Positions 1-6,186 are shown, numbered from the stretch's first letter. The stretch: DNA of 10,646 nt from GCA-003244245 sp039924425 (GCA_039924425.1 JBDTAX010000081.1:1-10646); one strand, 5' to 3'. The notes: generated by a model not told the origin, from the sequence alone. Made by a program: numbers and translations.

Positions 1-72
1 ATTGAGCGCGAGGTCATGGCCAAGTTGCGCCACGGAGATCGCGCGGAGCGCCTGCGGGCCTACGCTAGCTGA
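1..72 (+). CDS. sigB: RNA polymerase sigma-70 factor, C-terminal fragment (SigB-like)
   Basis: Reading frame 1 from the first base gives 23 residues, IEREVMAKLRHGDRAERLRA then YAS, ending at a TGA at 70-72. This is the typical end of region 4.2 of actinobacterial principal and principal-like sigma factors, where a QIE(R)xxMxKLR helix is followed by a short RAxxLRxY tail. The gene is cut off by the window edge, so nothing upstream can be judged. Such factors recognise the -35 element through region 4. The position close to ideR matches the mycobacterial order sigB-ideR, which favours SigB over SigA (HrdB), but the fragment alone cannot separate the paralogues. Confidence 0.85.
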   Translation: MEREVMAKLRHGDRAERLRAYAS

Positions 73-115
73 GCGTGTGAACTCGGGCGTGGTTGCGGCG
101 TGTCACCGCTCGAAT

Positions 116-133
116 GGCGGCATTGACGCCGCC
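116..133 (+). terminator. Short GC hairpin downstream of the sigma factor gene
   Basis: GGCGGC at 116-121 pairs perfectly with GCCGCC at 128-133 around a six-base loop. It begins 44 bases after the sigma factor stop. There is no T-tract, which is common for actinobacterial terminators. The role is inferred from position and could equally be Rho-dependent termination elsewhere in the gap. Confidence 0.4.
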
Positions 134-204
134 GCGCTCGACCGGCACTGTCAGCTCCAACACGATACTGTCAACGCGACACTGCACGGCAGCACTACGA
201 CCAG

Positions 205-258
205 CGCACGATTGTGATGTCACGCACCATTGTGATGTCACGCACGATTGTGATATCA
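205..258. repeat. Three tandem 18-bp repeats, each with a GTGA-N2-TCAC palindrome
   Basis: Three units of 18 bases lie head to tail at 205-222, 223-240 and 241-258. They start CGCACGATTG, CGCACCATTG and CGCACGATTG and differ at only two positions overall. Each contains TGTGATRTCACG, that is GTGA and TCAC arms around two bases. In the third copy the core GTGATATCAC is a perfect 10-base palindrome. The half-site resembles the TGTGA of CRP-type sites, but the two-base centre is too short for the classical TGTGA-N6-TCACA. The array lies in a gap between convergent genes. It looks like a protein-binding array, but no regulator can be named from sequence. Confidence 0.85.
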
Positions 259-284
259 CGCAGACCAACGCGACGTCAGGCTCA

Positions 285-318
285 GTTGTGTGCACACAGA
301 GGTTGTGTGCACACATAG
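285..318. repeat. Two tandem 17-bp repeats, each with the perfect palindrome TGTGTGCACACA
   Basis: Units at 285-301 and 302-318 both begin GTTGTGTGCACACA and differ only in the last three bases. Each holds the 12-base perfect palindrome TGTGTGCACACA, at 287-298 and 304-315, with centres 17 bases apart. This array starts 27 bases after the 18-bp array and has a different core, though both share the TTGTG left edge. The sequence supports the repeat directly; binding by a dimeric regulator is inference. Confidence 0.85.
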
Positions 319-332
319 CCGTCGCGCGCCCC

Positions 333-364
333 GGAAGGTCGGGCTCGTCGGGGTCCGGCCTTCC
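333..364. terminator. Ten-base-pair hairpin in the convergent gap
   Basis: GGAAGGTCGG at 333-342 pairs with CCGGCCTTCC at 355-364 around a 12-base loop. In plus-strand RNA all ten positions pair, one as U-G. In minus-strand RNA that position becomes a C-A mismatch. It lies 59 bases beyond the stop of the minus-strand dehalogenase gene, so it could end that transcript, yet the pairing is better for plus-strand read-through RNA from the sigma factor side. No T-tract follows on either strand. Confidence 0.45.
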
Positions 365-370
365 GACTCC

Positions 371-380
371 GTGTCGACAC
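371..380. other. Perfect palindrome GTGTCGACAC
   Basis: A perfect ten-base palindrome close to the dehalogenase stop. It shares a GTG...CAC frame with the palindromes at 205-318 but has a different centre. Alone it could be chance; it is listed because of the run of palindromes beside it. Confidence 0.4.
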
Positions 381-422
381 GCTTCTTTGCGTTCGAACCG
401 TGCCACAGGCTGGCTAAGACGA

Positions 423-1340
423 TCAGCGATGGACGAAGGCTAGTACGTGCCGGGCCAGCTCTTCACCCGCGTCTTCTTGGATGAAGTGCCCGGCGCCGGC
501 AAGGATCGGATGCTTGATCCCCTGCGCGCCGGGTACGTGCTGGGCCAGCGCCGGGCCCATCGGCCCGGTGATCGGGTCCGAATCGCCGACGGCCACCAGG
601 AATGGACGATGCCATTGGCCCAGCCGCGCCCAGGCGATCCGATTGGCCGCTGCGGCGGGATCATCCGGCGCGGTGGGTACCAGCAGCGGCATCGCCCGCG
701 GGCCCGCTGTGAACGACTCATCGGGGAAAGGCGCGTCGTAGCCGGCCCGGGCCGCGCCGGACAAGCCCCGTGCGCAGCCCGCGGCCACCAGCCGCCCGAT
801 ATCGAGCCGCGAGGCGCGCTGCACCGTATGCCGGAACCGCCACCACACTTCCGGCAGGTTCTCGTCTCCGGTGGGCAGGAAAGTGTTCGCGGCCACCACA
901 CGATCGACCGTGTCGGGGTGTTCGGCGACGATCCGCAGCCCGATCAAACCGCCCCAGTCCTGACCGAGCAGGGTCATGCCGCGTAGCGCGAGGTGTTCGA
1001 GCAGCAACTGCGCGGTCCAGCCGACGTGCCGAGCGTAGCTGTGGTCAGCGATCTCGGCCGGCTTGTCGGAACGGCCGAAGCCCACCAGGTCCGGCACGAT
1101 CACCCGCAAGCCGGCCTCGACAAGCGGCGGGAGCATAGCGCGGTAAAGGTAGGACCAGCTCGGCTCGCCATGGAGCAGTACCACCGGCTGACCCTCGGGT
1201 GGACCGGCCTCGATGTAGGCCATCCGCAGGGTTCCCCCGTCCGGGTCAGCAACCTCGGCGTAGCGGGGCGGGTAGCGGAAGTCCGGGAGGTCGGCGAAGC
1301 GCTCCTCGGGAGTTCGCAATATCCGCACCGCTCGCCCCAC
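423..1340 (-). CDS. Haloalkane dehalogenase (alpha/beta hydrolase)
   Basis: A 305-residue protein of the haloalkane dehalogenase family, which hydrolyses carbon-halogen bonds to an alcohol and halide in the cytoplasm. Visible hallmarks, counted from the GTG at 1340, are: the N-terminal RTPEERFADLPDF signature; HGEPSWSYLYR (57-67), with a Glu after the HG oxyanion motif as in subfamily I (DhlA type); PDLVGFGRSDKP (83-94); nucleophile D128 with halide-binding W129 in GQDWGG; catalytic acid probably D255 in GDSDPIT; and base H285 in AGAGHFIQED. Length fits the family (about 300). The GTG at 1340 is six bases after the acuC stop. A second GTG at 1328 (residue 5) has GGGG upstream and better matches family N-termini, so 301 residues is possible. 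It is the second gene of a unit with acuC. The real substrate is unknown; many family members have no known natural substrate. Confidence 0.87.
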   Translation of the reverse strand: MGRAVRILRTPEERFADLPDFRYPPRYAEVADPDGGTLRMAYIEAGPPEGQPVVLLHGEPSWSYLYRAMLPPLVEAGLRVIVPDLVGFGRSDKPAEIADHSYARHVGWTAQLLLEHLALRGMTLLGQDWGGLIGLRIVAEHPDTVDRVVAANTFLPTGDENLPEVWWRFRHTVQRASRLDIGRLVAAGCARGLSGAARAGYDAPFPDESFTAGPRAMPLLVPTAPDDPAAAANRIAWARLGQWHRPFLVAVGDSDPITGPMGPALAQHVPGAQGIKHPILAGAGHFIQEDAGEELARHVLAFVHR

Positions 1341-1346
1341 TTCAGG

Positions 1347-2576
1347 TCAAAGCCGAGGATCCTCGGGATCCAGGCCGTGCAGCGGGTACACCGCGCGCCG
1401 GGTCTCCAGGATCGCCCGGTCGACCCCTTCGTCGCCAGCTCCGTCCCACCCAGCTCCGTCCCACGGCGCCCAATGCGGCTCGATGCCGTCGGTCATCAAC
1501 TCCGGAAGCCGCGTGCCGCGGGCCACGGTGGCGGTGTGCGCCATCCAGGCGGCGGGCACTGGGGTGTTCGGGTCCAGCTCGCGGTCGAGCAGGATCGCCA
1601 GCAGATGTGTCCACGATCGCGGAACCACCCGGAACAGGGAGTACCCGCCCCCGCCAAGGGCCAGCCAGCGCCCGCCGGCCGTGGTGTCGGCCAGGTGGGC
1701 CAGCGCGCGGTGCGCAGCCCGCTGCCCGTCCACCGACAGCGTCAGGTTGGCGAGCGGGTCCTCGGCGTGGGTGTCCGCGCCGTGTTGGGTCACCAACACC
1801 TCGGGCCGGAACGCGCGCAGCAGCGCGGGCACAACCGCGTGGAAGGCCCGCAACCACCCGCCGTCGCCCGTACCCGGCGGCAGCGGCACGTTGACCGCTG
1901 AACCCTCGGCGCCGGGGGCCCCGATGTCGGCGGAGCGCCCCGTACCCGGAAAAAGCGTTGCCGGGTGTTGGTGCAGCGAGATGGTGAGCACCCGAGGATT
2001 GTCGGCGAAGGCCTCCTGCACACCGTCACCGTGATGCACGTCGATGTCGACGTAAGCCACCCGGGACATCCCGCCGTCGAGTAGCCGCTGGATCGCGAGC
2101 GCGCAGTCGTTGTAGATGCAGAAGCCCGAGGCACGTTCACGCATCGCGTGATGCAGCCCGCCCGCGATGTTCGCCACCCGCGTCGCGCGGCCGCTGAGGA
2201 TCTCCCCGGCGGCGAGCAATGAGCCCCCGGCGACCAGCGCTGAGGCCTCATGCATGCGAGGGAATACGGGGTTGTCCGGGGTACCCAAGCCATGCCCCAC
2301 GTAGCCGCGCGGGGCCTGTTTGACCTGGGCCTGTTTGACCGAGGCCCGCTTGACCGCGGCGAGGTAACCCTCGGAGTGCACCGTGCACAGTTCGGCGTCG
2401 GTGGCCTGCACTGGCGCCAGCGGCCGCACGCCCTCCAGCACACCCAGCGCGCGAGCCAGCCGGATGGTGAGGTCCAGCCGGATGGGATTGAGCGGATGCC
2501 ACCCACCGAGGTCGTAGCCGAGGAGGGCCTCGTCCCAGACAACCACCGCGCGAGAAGGGCCCATGACCGGAGGCAT
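1347..2576 (-). CDS. acuC: AcuC-like histone deacetylase family protein
   Basis: About 409 residues from the ATG at 2576, with a class I HDAC/AcuC fold. This is a zinc amidohydrolase that in bacteria removes acetyl groups from proteins such as acetyl-CoA synthetase, or from small acetylated amines. In this numbering the active site is complete: paired histidines H142-H143 in GGLHHAM; zinc ligands D179 and H181 in VDIDVHHGDG, and D268 in QHGADTH; and the transition-state Tyr Y312 in GGGGYS. LFPGTG and EDPLANL are also typical. The start is uncertain. Candidate ATGs are at 2630, 2585, 2576 and 2564, and a TTG lies at 2642. The family N-terminus (SRAVVVWDE) argues for one of the last two ATGs. 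Two in-frame 15-base tandem repeats expand the protein (VKxA pentapeptides near residues 74-88 and WDGAG twice near 371-380). It is divergent from ideR and six bases upstream of the dehalogenase gene. Confidence 0.88.
   Translation of the reverse strand: MPPVMGPSRAVVVWDEALLGYDLGGWHPLNPIRLDLTIRLARALGVLEGVRPLAPVQATDAELCTVHSEGYLAAVKRASVKQAQVKQAPRGYVGHGLGTPDNPVFPRMHEASALVAGGSLLAAGEILSGRATRVANIAGGLHHAMRERASGFCIYNDCALAIQRLLDGGMSRVAYVDIDVHHGDGVQEAFADNPRVLTISLHQHPATLFPGTGRSADIGAPGAEGSAVNVPLPPGTGDGGWLRAFHAVVPALLRAFRPEVLVTQHGADTHAEDPLANLTLSVDGQRAAHRALAHLADTTAGGRWLALGGGGYSLFRVVPRSWTHLLAILLDRELDPNTPVPAAWMAHTATVARGTRLPELMTDGIEPHWAPWDGAGWDGAGDEGVDRAILETRRAVYPLHGLDPEDPRL
1435..1464. repeat. Perfect 15-bp tandem duplication inside acuC
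   Basis: CCAGCTCCGTCCCAC occurs twice without a gap, at 1435-1449 and 1450-1464. In the acuC frame it encodes WDGAG twice, in the C-terminal region after the catalytic domain core. Identical copies suggest a recent slippage duplication. Confidence 0.9.
2314..2358. repeat. Imperfect 15-bp triplicate inside acuC
   Basis: Units at 2314-2328, 2329-2343 and 2344-2358 begin GCCTGTTTGACC, GCCTGTTTGACC and GCCCGCTTGACC. On the coding strand they give pentapeptides AVKRA, SVKQA, QVKQA. They lie in a loop after the SEGYLAAV helix of the HDAC fold, before the HGLGTPDNPVF motif. The two left units are near identical and the third has diverged. Confidence 0.85.
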
Positions 2577-2653
2577 GTCTCCCATCCTGCCGTCGCTGGC
2601 GTACGCGCTGCGCTTCCGGGCCTCTACCATGGGTGCAACCAAGGGAGACTGGT
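2577..2653. promoter_or_regulatory. Divergent acuC/ideR control region with the ideR ribosome binding site
   Basis: AAGGGAG at 2641-2647 is a good Shine-Dalgarno sequence six bases before the GTG at 2654. It fixes the ideR start there rather than at the in-frame GTG at 2633, which would place the site inside the gene. TACCAT at 2625-2630 has the TANNNT form of an actinobacterial -10 element and would give a short leader. I see no matching -35 hexamer at the usual distance. No clear acuC promoter was found on the other strand. A full iron box is not present here. Confidence 0.5.
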
Positions 2654-3349
2654 GTGAACGAGCTCATCGACACCACCGAGATGTACTTACGCACCATCTT
2701 CGAGCTCGAGGAGGAGAACGTGGTCCCGCTGCGGGCCAGAATCGCCGAGCGGCTCGGGCAAAGCGGACCCACCGTCAGCCAGACCGTGGCACGCATGGAG
2801 CGGGACGGCCTGCTGACAGTAGCCGATGACCGGCATCTCCAGCTCACCGCGGCGGGCCGCAGCCGGGCCGTTTCGGTGATGCGCAAGCACCGGCTCGCCG
2901 AGCGGCTGCTCGTCGACGTGATCGGGCTGGAGTGGGAGCAGGTACACATCGAGGCCTGCCGGTGGGAGCATGTGATGAGCGAGGCTGTCGAGCGCAAACT
3001 GGTCACCCTGCTGGGCAACCCGACCACGTCTCCATACGGCAACCCCATCCCCGGGCTCGATGAGCTCGGGATCGGAGAGCCCGCCAGCCCGATCGAACCC
3101 GACTTGGTCCGGCTGGACGAGGTGGCCCGGCGCGGTGGCGGCGCGGTGGAGGTGCGCCGCATCGCCGAGCACGTCCAGCTCGACCCGGCTCTGATGGCGG
3201 ACCTGTCCAAGGTCAACGCGGTGCCCGGCAACGTGGTGGAGGTCGCGGCCCAGGTACGGGCGCACCACCCGGTGGTGCTGTCCGGCCGAGGGTGCACGGT
3301 CACGGTGGACAGCACCCTCGCGCAAGCGGTCATGGGCCGTCGGCGGTGA
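2654..3349 (+). CDS. ideR: Iron-dependent transcriptional repressor IdeR (DtxR family)
   Basis: A 231-residue DtxR/IdeR protein. It binds Fe(II) and then represses siderophore and iron-uptake genes and activates storage genes. From the GTG at 2654 it starts MNELIDTTEMYLRTIFELEE. The N-terminal winged-helix domain contains RIAERLGQSGPTVSQTVARM, the recognition helix (about 30-49). Metal ligands fall at the same numbers as in the M. tuberculosis and C. diphtheriae proteins: M10, C102, E105 and H106 for site 2, H79, E83 and H98 for site 1, and E172 and Q175 from the C-terminal SH3-like domain. Nothing is missing, so it should be functional. The TGA at 3347-3349 overlaps a possible GTG start of galE. 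Expression may be shared with galE. Confidence 0.95.
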   Translation: MNELIDTTEMYLRTIFELEEENVVPLRARIAERLGQSGPTVSQTVARMERDGLLTVADDRHLQLTAAGRSRAVSVMRKHRLAERLLVDVIGLEWEQVHIEACRWEHVMSEAVERKLVTLLGNPTTSPYGNPIPGLDELGIGEPASPIEPDLVRLDEVARRGGGAVEVRRIAEHVQLDPALMADLSKVNAVPGNVVEVAAQVRAHHPVVLSGRGCTVTVDSTLAQAVMGRRR

Positions 3350-3363
3350 TCCAAACCACAGGA

Positions 3364-4317
3364 ATGCGGCTGCTGGTCACCGGGGGCGCGGGTTACATCG
3401 GGAGCGTCTGCGCCGCGCGGCTGGTAGAGGCCGGCCACGACGTCGTGGTTCTGGACGACCTGTCCACTGGACACCGGGACGCTGTGCCGGCCGGCTGCCG
3501 GTTCGTCGAGGGCGCGGTCCAGGATGTCGGCGCGGTGCTGGCCGAGGGCTTCGATGGTGTGCTGCACTTCGCGGCTCGCTCGCTAGTCGCGGAATCGATG
3601 GCGCAGCCGCAGCGCTATTGGCTGGGCAACGTGGTGGCCACGGTGGGACTGCTCGAGGCGATGCGCGAGCACGGTACTCCCCGGCTGGTCTTCTCCTCCA
3701 CCGCGGCGACCTACGGGGAACCCGCGTCGGTGCCGATCACCGAAGACGCGGCCACCTGGCCCACCAACCCCTACGGGGCGACAAAACTCGCGATCGACCA
3801 CGCCATCGCCTCCTATGCCAGCGCGCACGGCATGGCCGCCGTGAGCTTGCGGTACTTCAACGTCGCCGGCGCTTACGGCCGGTATGGGGAGCGGCACACC
3901 GTCGAGACCCATCTCATCCCGCTGATCTTGCGGGTCGCCCTCGGCCAGCAAGATCAGATCATGGTGTTCGGTGAGGATTGGCCCACGCCGGACGGCACCT
4001 GCATCCGCGACTACATCCACGTGGTGGACCTCGCCGACGCGCACGAGCGGGCCCTCGAGCAGGCCGTGCCCGGTGAGCATCGGATCTACAACCTGGGCAA
4101 CGGAACCGGTTTCTCCGTACGGCAGGTGCTCGAGACCTGCCGCACCGTCACGGGGCGCCCGATCCCGGCGCGGTCCGCGCCGCGGCGCCCGGGCGACCCG
4201 GCGGTGCTGATCGCCTCCAGCGATCGAGCGCACCGCGAGTTGGGCTGGAAGCCGGAGCGAGCCGACCTCGCCGTGATCGTCGCCGACGCGTGGCGCTTCG
4301 CCCTCGGGGCCAGTTGA
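3364..4317 (+). CDS. galE: UDP-glucose 4-epimerase (GalE-type extended SDR)
   Basis: A 317-residue NAD-dependent extended short-chain dehydrogenase. It interconverts UDP-glucose and UDP-galactose (Leloir pathway), supplying galactose donors for cell-wall and glycan synthesis in the cytoplasm. The Rossmann motif TGGAGYIGS (6-14) is followed by LDDLSTGH, the active-site SSTAATYG (111-118, with T113 at the catalytic Ser/Thr position), and the YxxxK pair Y137/K141 in NPYGATK. RYFNVAGA and GTCIRDYIHVVDLA are the usual GalE sugar-nucleotide motifs. The length is slightly short of the classic 335-340 residues but normal for actinobacteria. The ATG at 3364 has only an adjacent AGGA. An in-frame GTG at 3346 overlaps the ideR stop as GTGA and would add six residues with translational coupling. 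Close spacing suggests co-transcription with ideR. Confidence 0.92.
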   Translation: MRLLVTGGAGYIGSVCAARLVEAGHDVVVLDDLSTGHRDAVPAGCRFVEGAVQDVGAVLAEGFDGVLHFAARSLVAESMAQPQRYWLGNVVATVGLLEAMREHGTPRLVFSSTAATYGEPASVPITEDAATWPTNPYGATKLAIDHAIASYASAHGMAAVSLRYFNVAGAYGRYGERHTVETHLIPLILRVALGQQDQIMVFGEDWPTPDGTCIRDYIHVVDLADAHERALEQAVPGEHRIYNLGNGTGFSVRQVLETCRTVTGRPIPARSAPRRPGDPAVLIASSDRAHRELGWKPERADLAVIVADAWRFALGAS

Positions 4318-4347
4318 GCGGGGCCAGCCCAGCGGGGCCAGTTGAGC
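4306..4347. repeat. Three tandem 14-bp repeats across the galE stop codon
   Basis: GGGGCCAGTTGAGC (4306-4319), GGGGCCAGCCCAGC (4320-4333) and GGGGCCAGTTGAGC (4334-4347) lie head to tail and are followed by GG. The first unit contains the last two galE codons and its TGA (4315-4317). The array fills most of the 40-base gap between galE and the convergent DUF4192 gene. I see no strong hairpin in it, so it is not an obvious intrinsic terminator. Confidence 0.85.
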
Positions 4348-4357
4348 GGCTCGCCGG

Positions 4358-5416
4358 TCATCGCTTCCGCCGTGATCGCCGCGTGCTCTGGTGGCGATCA
4401 GCGCCGCGGTGGCGAGGTCGATGCAGGGCCGCGGCGGCGTCGGCCGCGACGCCGCGCAGCAACTCCGGTGGCAGTCCCGCCTCCAGCGCGGCCCGCAGCA
4501 ACCCGGACAGGGAGTGTTGTGGGCAAGCCCGCAGCGCGGTGTCCAACGCGACACCCGCCAGCGCGCCGTCGCCGCGGAGGTACACGGTGAGTGCCAGCAG
4601 TGCCGCGGGTTCGGCTCGCTCCGGCGCGGGAGTGGCGCGCACCAGAGCCAGCCAGAGCCGCTCGGCGACGGCCGCGTCGGGACCTGAGCACCAGGGCAGG
4701 CAGGCGTCTCGGACCCGGTGGTCGCACAGCGCGGAGGCAACCTCGGCGACGGTGCGGTCGCTCAACGCGAGATCTCCCGTGGCCGCCGCCCGGTGCAGTT
4801 CCCGCAACCGCGCGAGTCGCTGGCCCACCAGCCGGGTGCTCATCGGGTGCTCCGCGTCGGCCGCGGCCAGGAGCGCCGCCCGGCGTCGCAGCGCGGCGGG
4901 ATCCTCCTCGGCGACCAGCTCGACCATTTCCTCTCGGCTGCTGAAGGTCACCACACCGGCCGCGACCGTCGCGGCCGCCAGCGGGCTCGTCGCGGGGTCG
5001 GCCACCTCGCCGGCGCACAGTGGATCGTCGTAGCAGCGCCACGGCGCGCCGCGCGCCGTTCGCGCCGTCCACGCCGCATGGACCACGGGCAGGCCGGCGC
5101 CGCTCAGCGCACTGTGGAGCGCGTCCACCACCGCGCGGTGCGGGGGGTCACCATCCGGAGCGCGATCGCCTCCGATCACGACCAGCGCGACGCCGGTGGG
5201 CCGCTGCCGGGCGATCGGCGCCAGCATCTGCTCGGCCAACAGTGAGGCCTGGTCGTCGCCGACCAGATCGGCCCGCAGGGTCAATCCGAGTTTCTTGCCG
5301 TGCAAGGCCAAGAGGACCACGGAGTCCCGCGGATGGAAGCCGAGCAGGTGCGGGACAGCGGCGATCAGCTCGGAAGGATCGGACAGCCGGATGCGGCCGG
5401 CGGCAGGTGCGCTCAT
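4358..5416 (-). CDS. DUF4192 family protein
   Basis: A 352-residue protein from the ATG at 5416. The N-terminal RLSDPSELIAAVPHLLGFHPRDSVVLLAL is the recognisable DUF4192 opening found across actinobacteria. The family has no established function. An Ala-rich, largely helical middle includes STRLVGQRLARLRELH, and a conserved-looking CDHRVRDACLPW stretch contains Cys and His residues. The protein ends in a very basic tail (RHQSTRRSRRKR). No signal peptide or membrane segment is visible, so it is probably cytoplasmic. GGGAGGA lies about 12 bases before the ATG, which is long. An in-frame GTG at 5458 would add 14 residues but lacks a ribosome binding site. It converges on galE with a 40-base gap. 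Family recognition is firm; function is unknown. Confidence 0.8.
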   Translation of the reverse strand: MSAPAAGRIRLSDPSELIAAVPHLLGFHPRDSVVLLALHGKKLGLTLRADLVGDDQASLLAEQMLAPIARQRPTGVALVVIGGDRAPDGDPPHRAVVDALHSALSGAGLPVVHAAWTARTARGAPWRCYDDPLCAGEVADPATSPLAAATVAAGVVTFSSREEMVELVAEEDPAALRRRAALLAAADAEHPMSTRLVGQRLARLRELHRAAATGDLALSDRTVAEVASALCDHRVRDACLPWCSGPDAAVAERLWLALVRATPAPERAEPAALLALTVYLRGDGALAGVALDTALRACPQHSLSGLLRAALEAGLPPELLRGVAADAAAALHRPRHRGADRHQSTRRSRRKR

Positions 5417-5432
5417 GCCGTTGAACGGTCCT

Positions 5433-5450
5433 CCCGCGCCGCCGCGCGGG
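5433..5450 (-). promoter_or_regulatory. Hairpin overlapping the DUF4192 ribosome binding site
   Basis: CCCGCG (5433-5438) and CGCGGG (5445-5450) are perfect arms with a six-base loop. In minus-strand mRNA the last GGG of the hairpin is also the first part of the GGGAGGA Shine-Dalgarno sequence. Folding could therefore partly hide the ribosome binding site. This is inferred from sequence only. Confidence 0.35.
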
Positions 5451-5491
5451 ACAGTCACCGGCTTGCCGGCTGGGGATGGCGGGGTGACTGT
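5451..5491. repeat. Nine-base inverted repeat ACAGTCACC / GGTGACTGT with nested dyad
   Basis: ACAGTCACC at 5451-5459 is the exact reverse complement of GGTGACTGT at 5483-5491, with 23 bases between. Inside, CCGGC-TT-GCCGG at 5458-5469 is a second dyad that overlaps the left arm, so two alternative folds compete. It sits between the methyltransferase stop and the DUF4192 start, both on the minus strand. It could be a terminator for the first gene, an operator or a leader structure for the second. Confidence 0.6.
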
Positions 5492-5532
5492 GGACTACTC
5501 CCCCGCCAGATCCACCGCGGTCCGCGGAAATG

Positions 5533-6186
5533 TCAGTGGGGGTGGTTATCCTGCCCGTCGCCGCGGCGCTCATCGGCTGCCGCTCGGGGCTGCCGCGGCC
5601 GTCGGCAGACGTAGGTCACCGCCGGAGGCAGGTTCCACCACACCGTGCGAGTGGTGAGCACCTCGTCGAACACCTCGTCGAGCAAGGCCTGGAACTGGCG
5701 CGCCCGGCTCATCGACAGCGCATGCAGGTAGGCGAACGTGGTGAAGCAGCCCCCTGGCCGCAGCGAGCGGGCCGTCGCGGCCACGATCGCGCGCTGCACG
5801 CCCGTATCGATCAGTGACCAGGGCAGCCCGCTGACCATGGCGTCCACCGCGGGCACCTGGTGCTCAGCGAACAGCCGCTCCAGGTCGGCGGCATCCCCGA
5901 CCAGTACCTCCACACTGCCGTGCTCGGCGCGCAGGTACTTAGCCAGCACCGGGTCGATCTCGACCGCCACGTGCCGCCCCCGGCCAGCGAGCCGATGCTC
6001 GATGGCCGTCGTGACCGAACCGGTGCCCGGCCCGAGCTCGACCACGACCGGGTGGCCCCCGCGGGGCACCACGGCCGCCAACCGCGCCGCCAGGTGCGGA
6101 GAGCTCGGCGCCACGGCGCCCACCGTGGCCGGACTGCGCAGTGCGGCGGCGAGGAAAGCGGTGAAGTGTCGCGAGAGCAGCGCCAT
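5533..6186 (-). CDS. Class I SAM-dependent methyltransferase, PmtA/phospholipid-methyltransferase-like
   Basis: 217 residues from the ATG at 6186. The opening FLAAALRSPATVGAVAPSS is typical of the phospholipid N-methyltransferase-like group, which is related to rRNA adenine dimethylases. SAM-binding motif I is VVELGPGTGSVT (48-59). Acidic motif II is VEIDP (75-79), followed by GDA (97-99) and the SGLPW motif IV analogue (119-123, the place of NLPY in KsgA-type enzymes). The C-terminal PPAVTYVCRRP also matches. The protein then ends in a polar tail. The substrate cannot be read from sequence: membrane lipid headgroup or another small amine is plausible. The open frame extends to a GTG at 6261, but the family N-terminus supports 6186, with no clear ribosome binding site for either. 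It is divergent from the gene at 6316. Confidence 0.75.
   Translation of the reverse strand: MALLSRHFTAFLAAALRSPATVGAVAPSSPHLAARLAAVVPRGGHPVVVELGPGTGSVTTAIEHRLAGRGRHVAVEIDPVLAKYLRAEHGSVEVLVGDAADLERLFAEHQVPAVDAMVSGLPWSLIDTGVQRAIVAATARSLRPGGCFTTFAYLHALSMSRARQFQALLDEVFDEVLTTRTVWWNLPPAVTYVCRRPRQPRAAADERRGDGQDNHPH

Noticed and set aside
146..174. TTGACA on the minus strand at 169-174 as a -35 element
   Set aside because: No TANNNT -10 element is found at 16-18 bases downstream on that strand.
205..258. CRISPR array
   Set aside because: The 18-base units are contiguous with no variable spacers, and no cas gene is in the window.
93..443. Open frames on both strands through the 73-422 gap
   Set aside because: They have no ribosome binding site, no recognisable domain and are open largely because the 18-bp repeats are six codons long. 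The encoded repeats (HDCDVT) look like translated palindromes, not a protein.
2248..3567. Long minus-strand frame opposite ideR and acuC
   Set aside because: It is a Ser/Arg/Thr-rich shadow overlapping two well-supported genes, with no domain.
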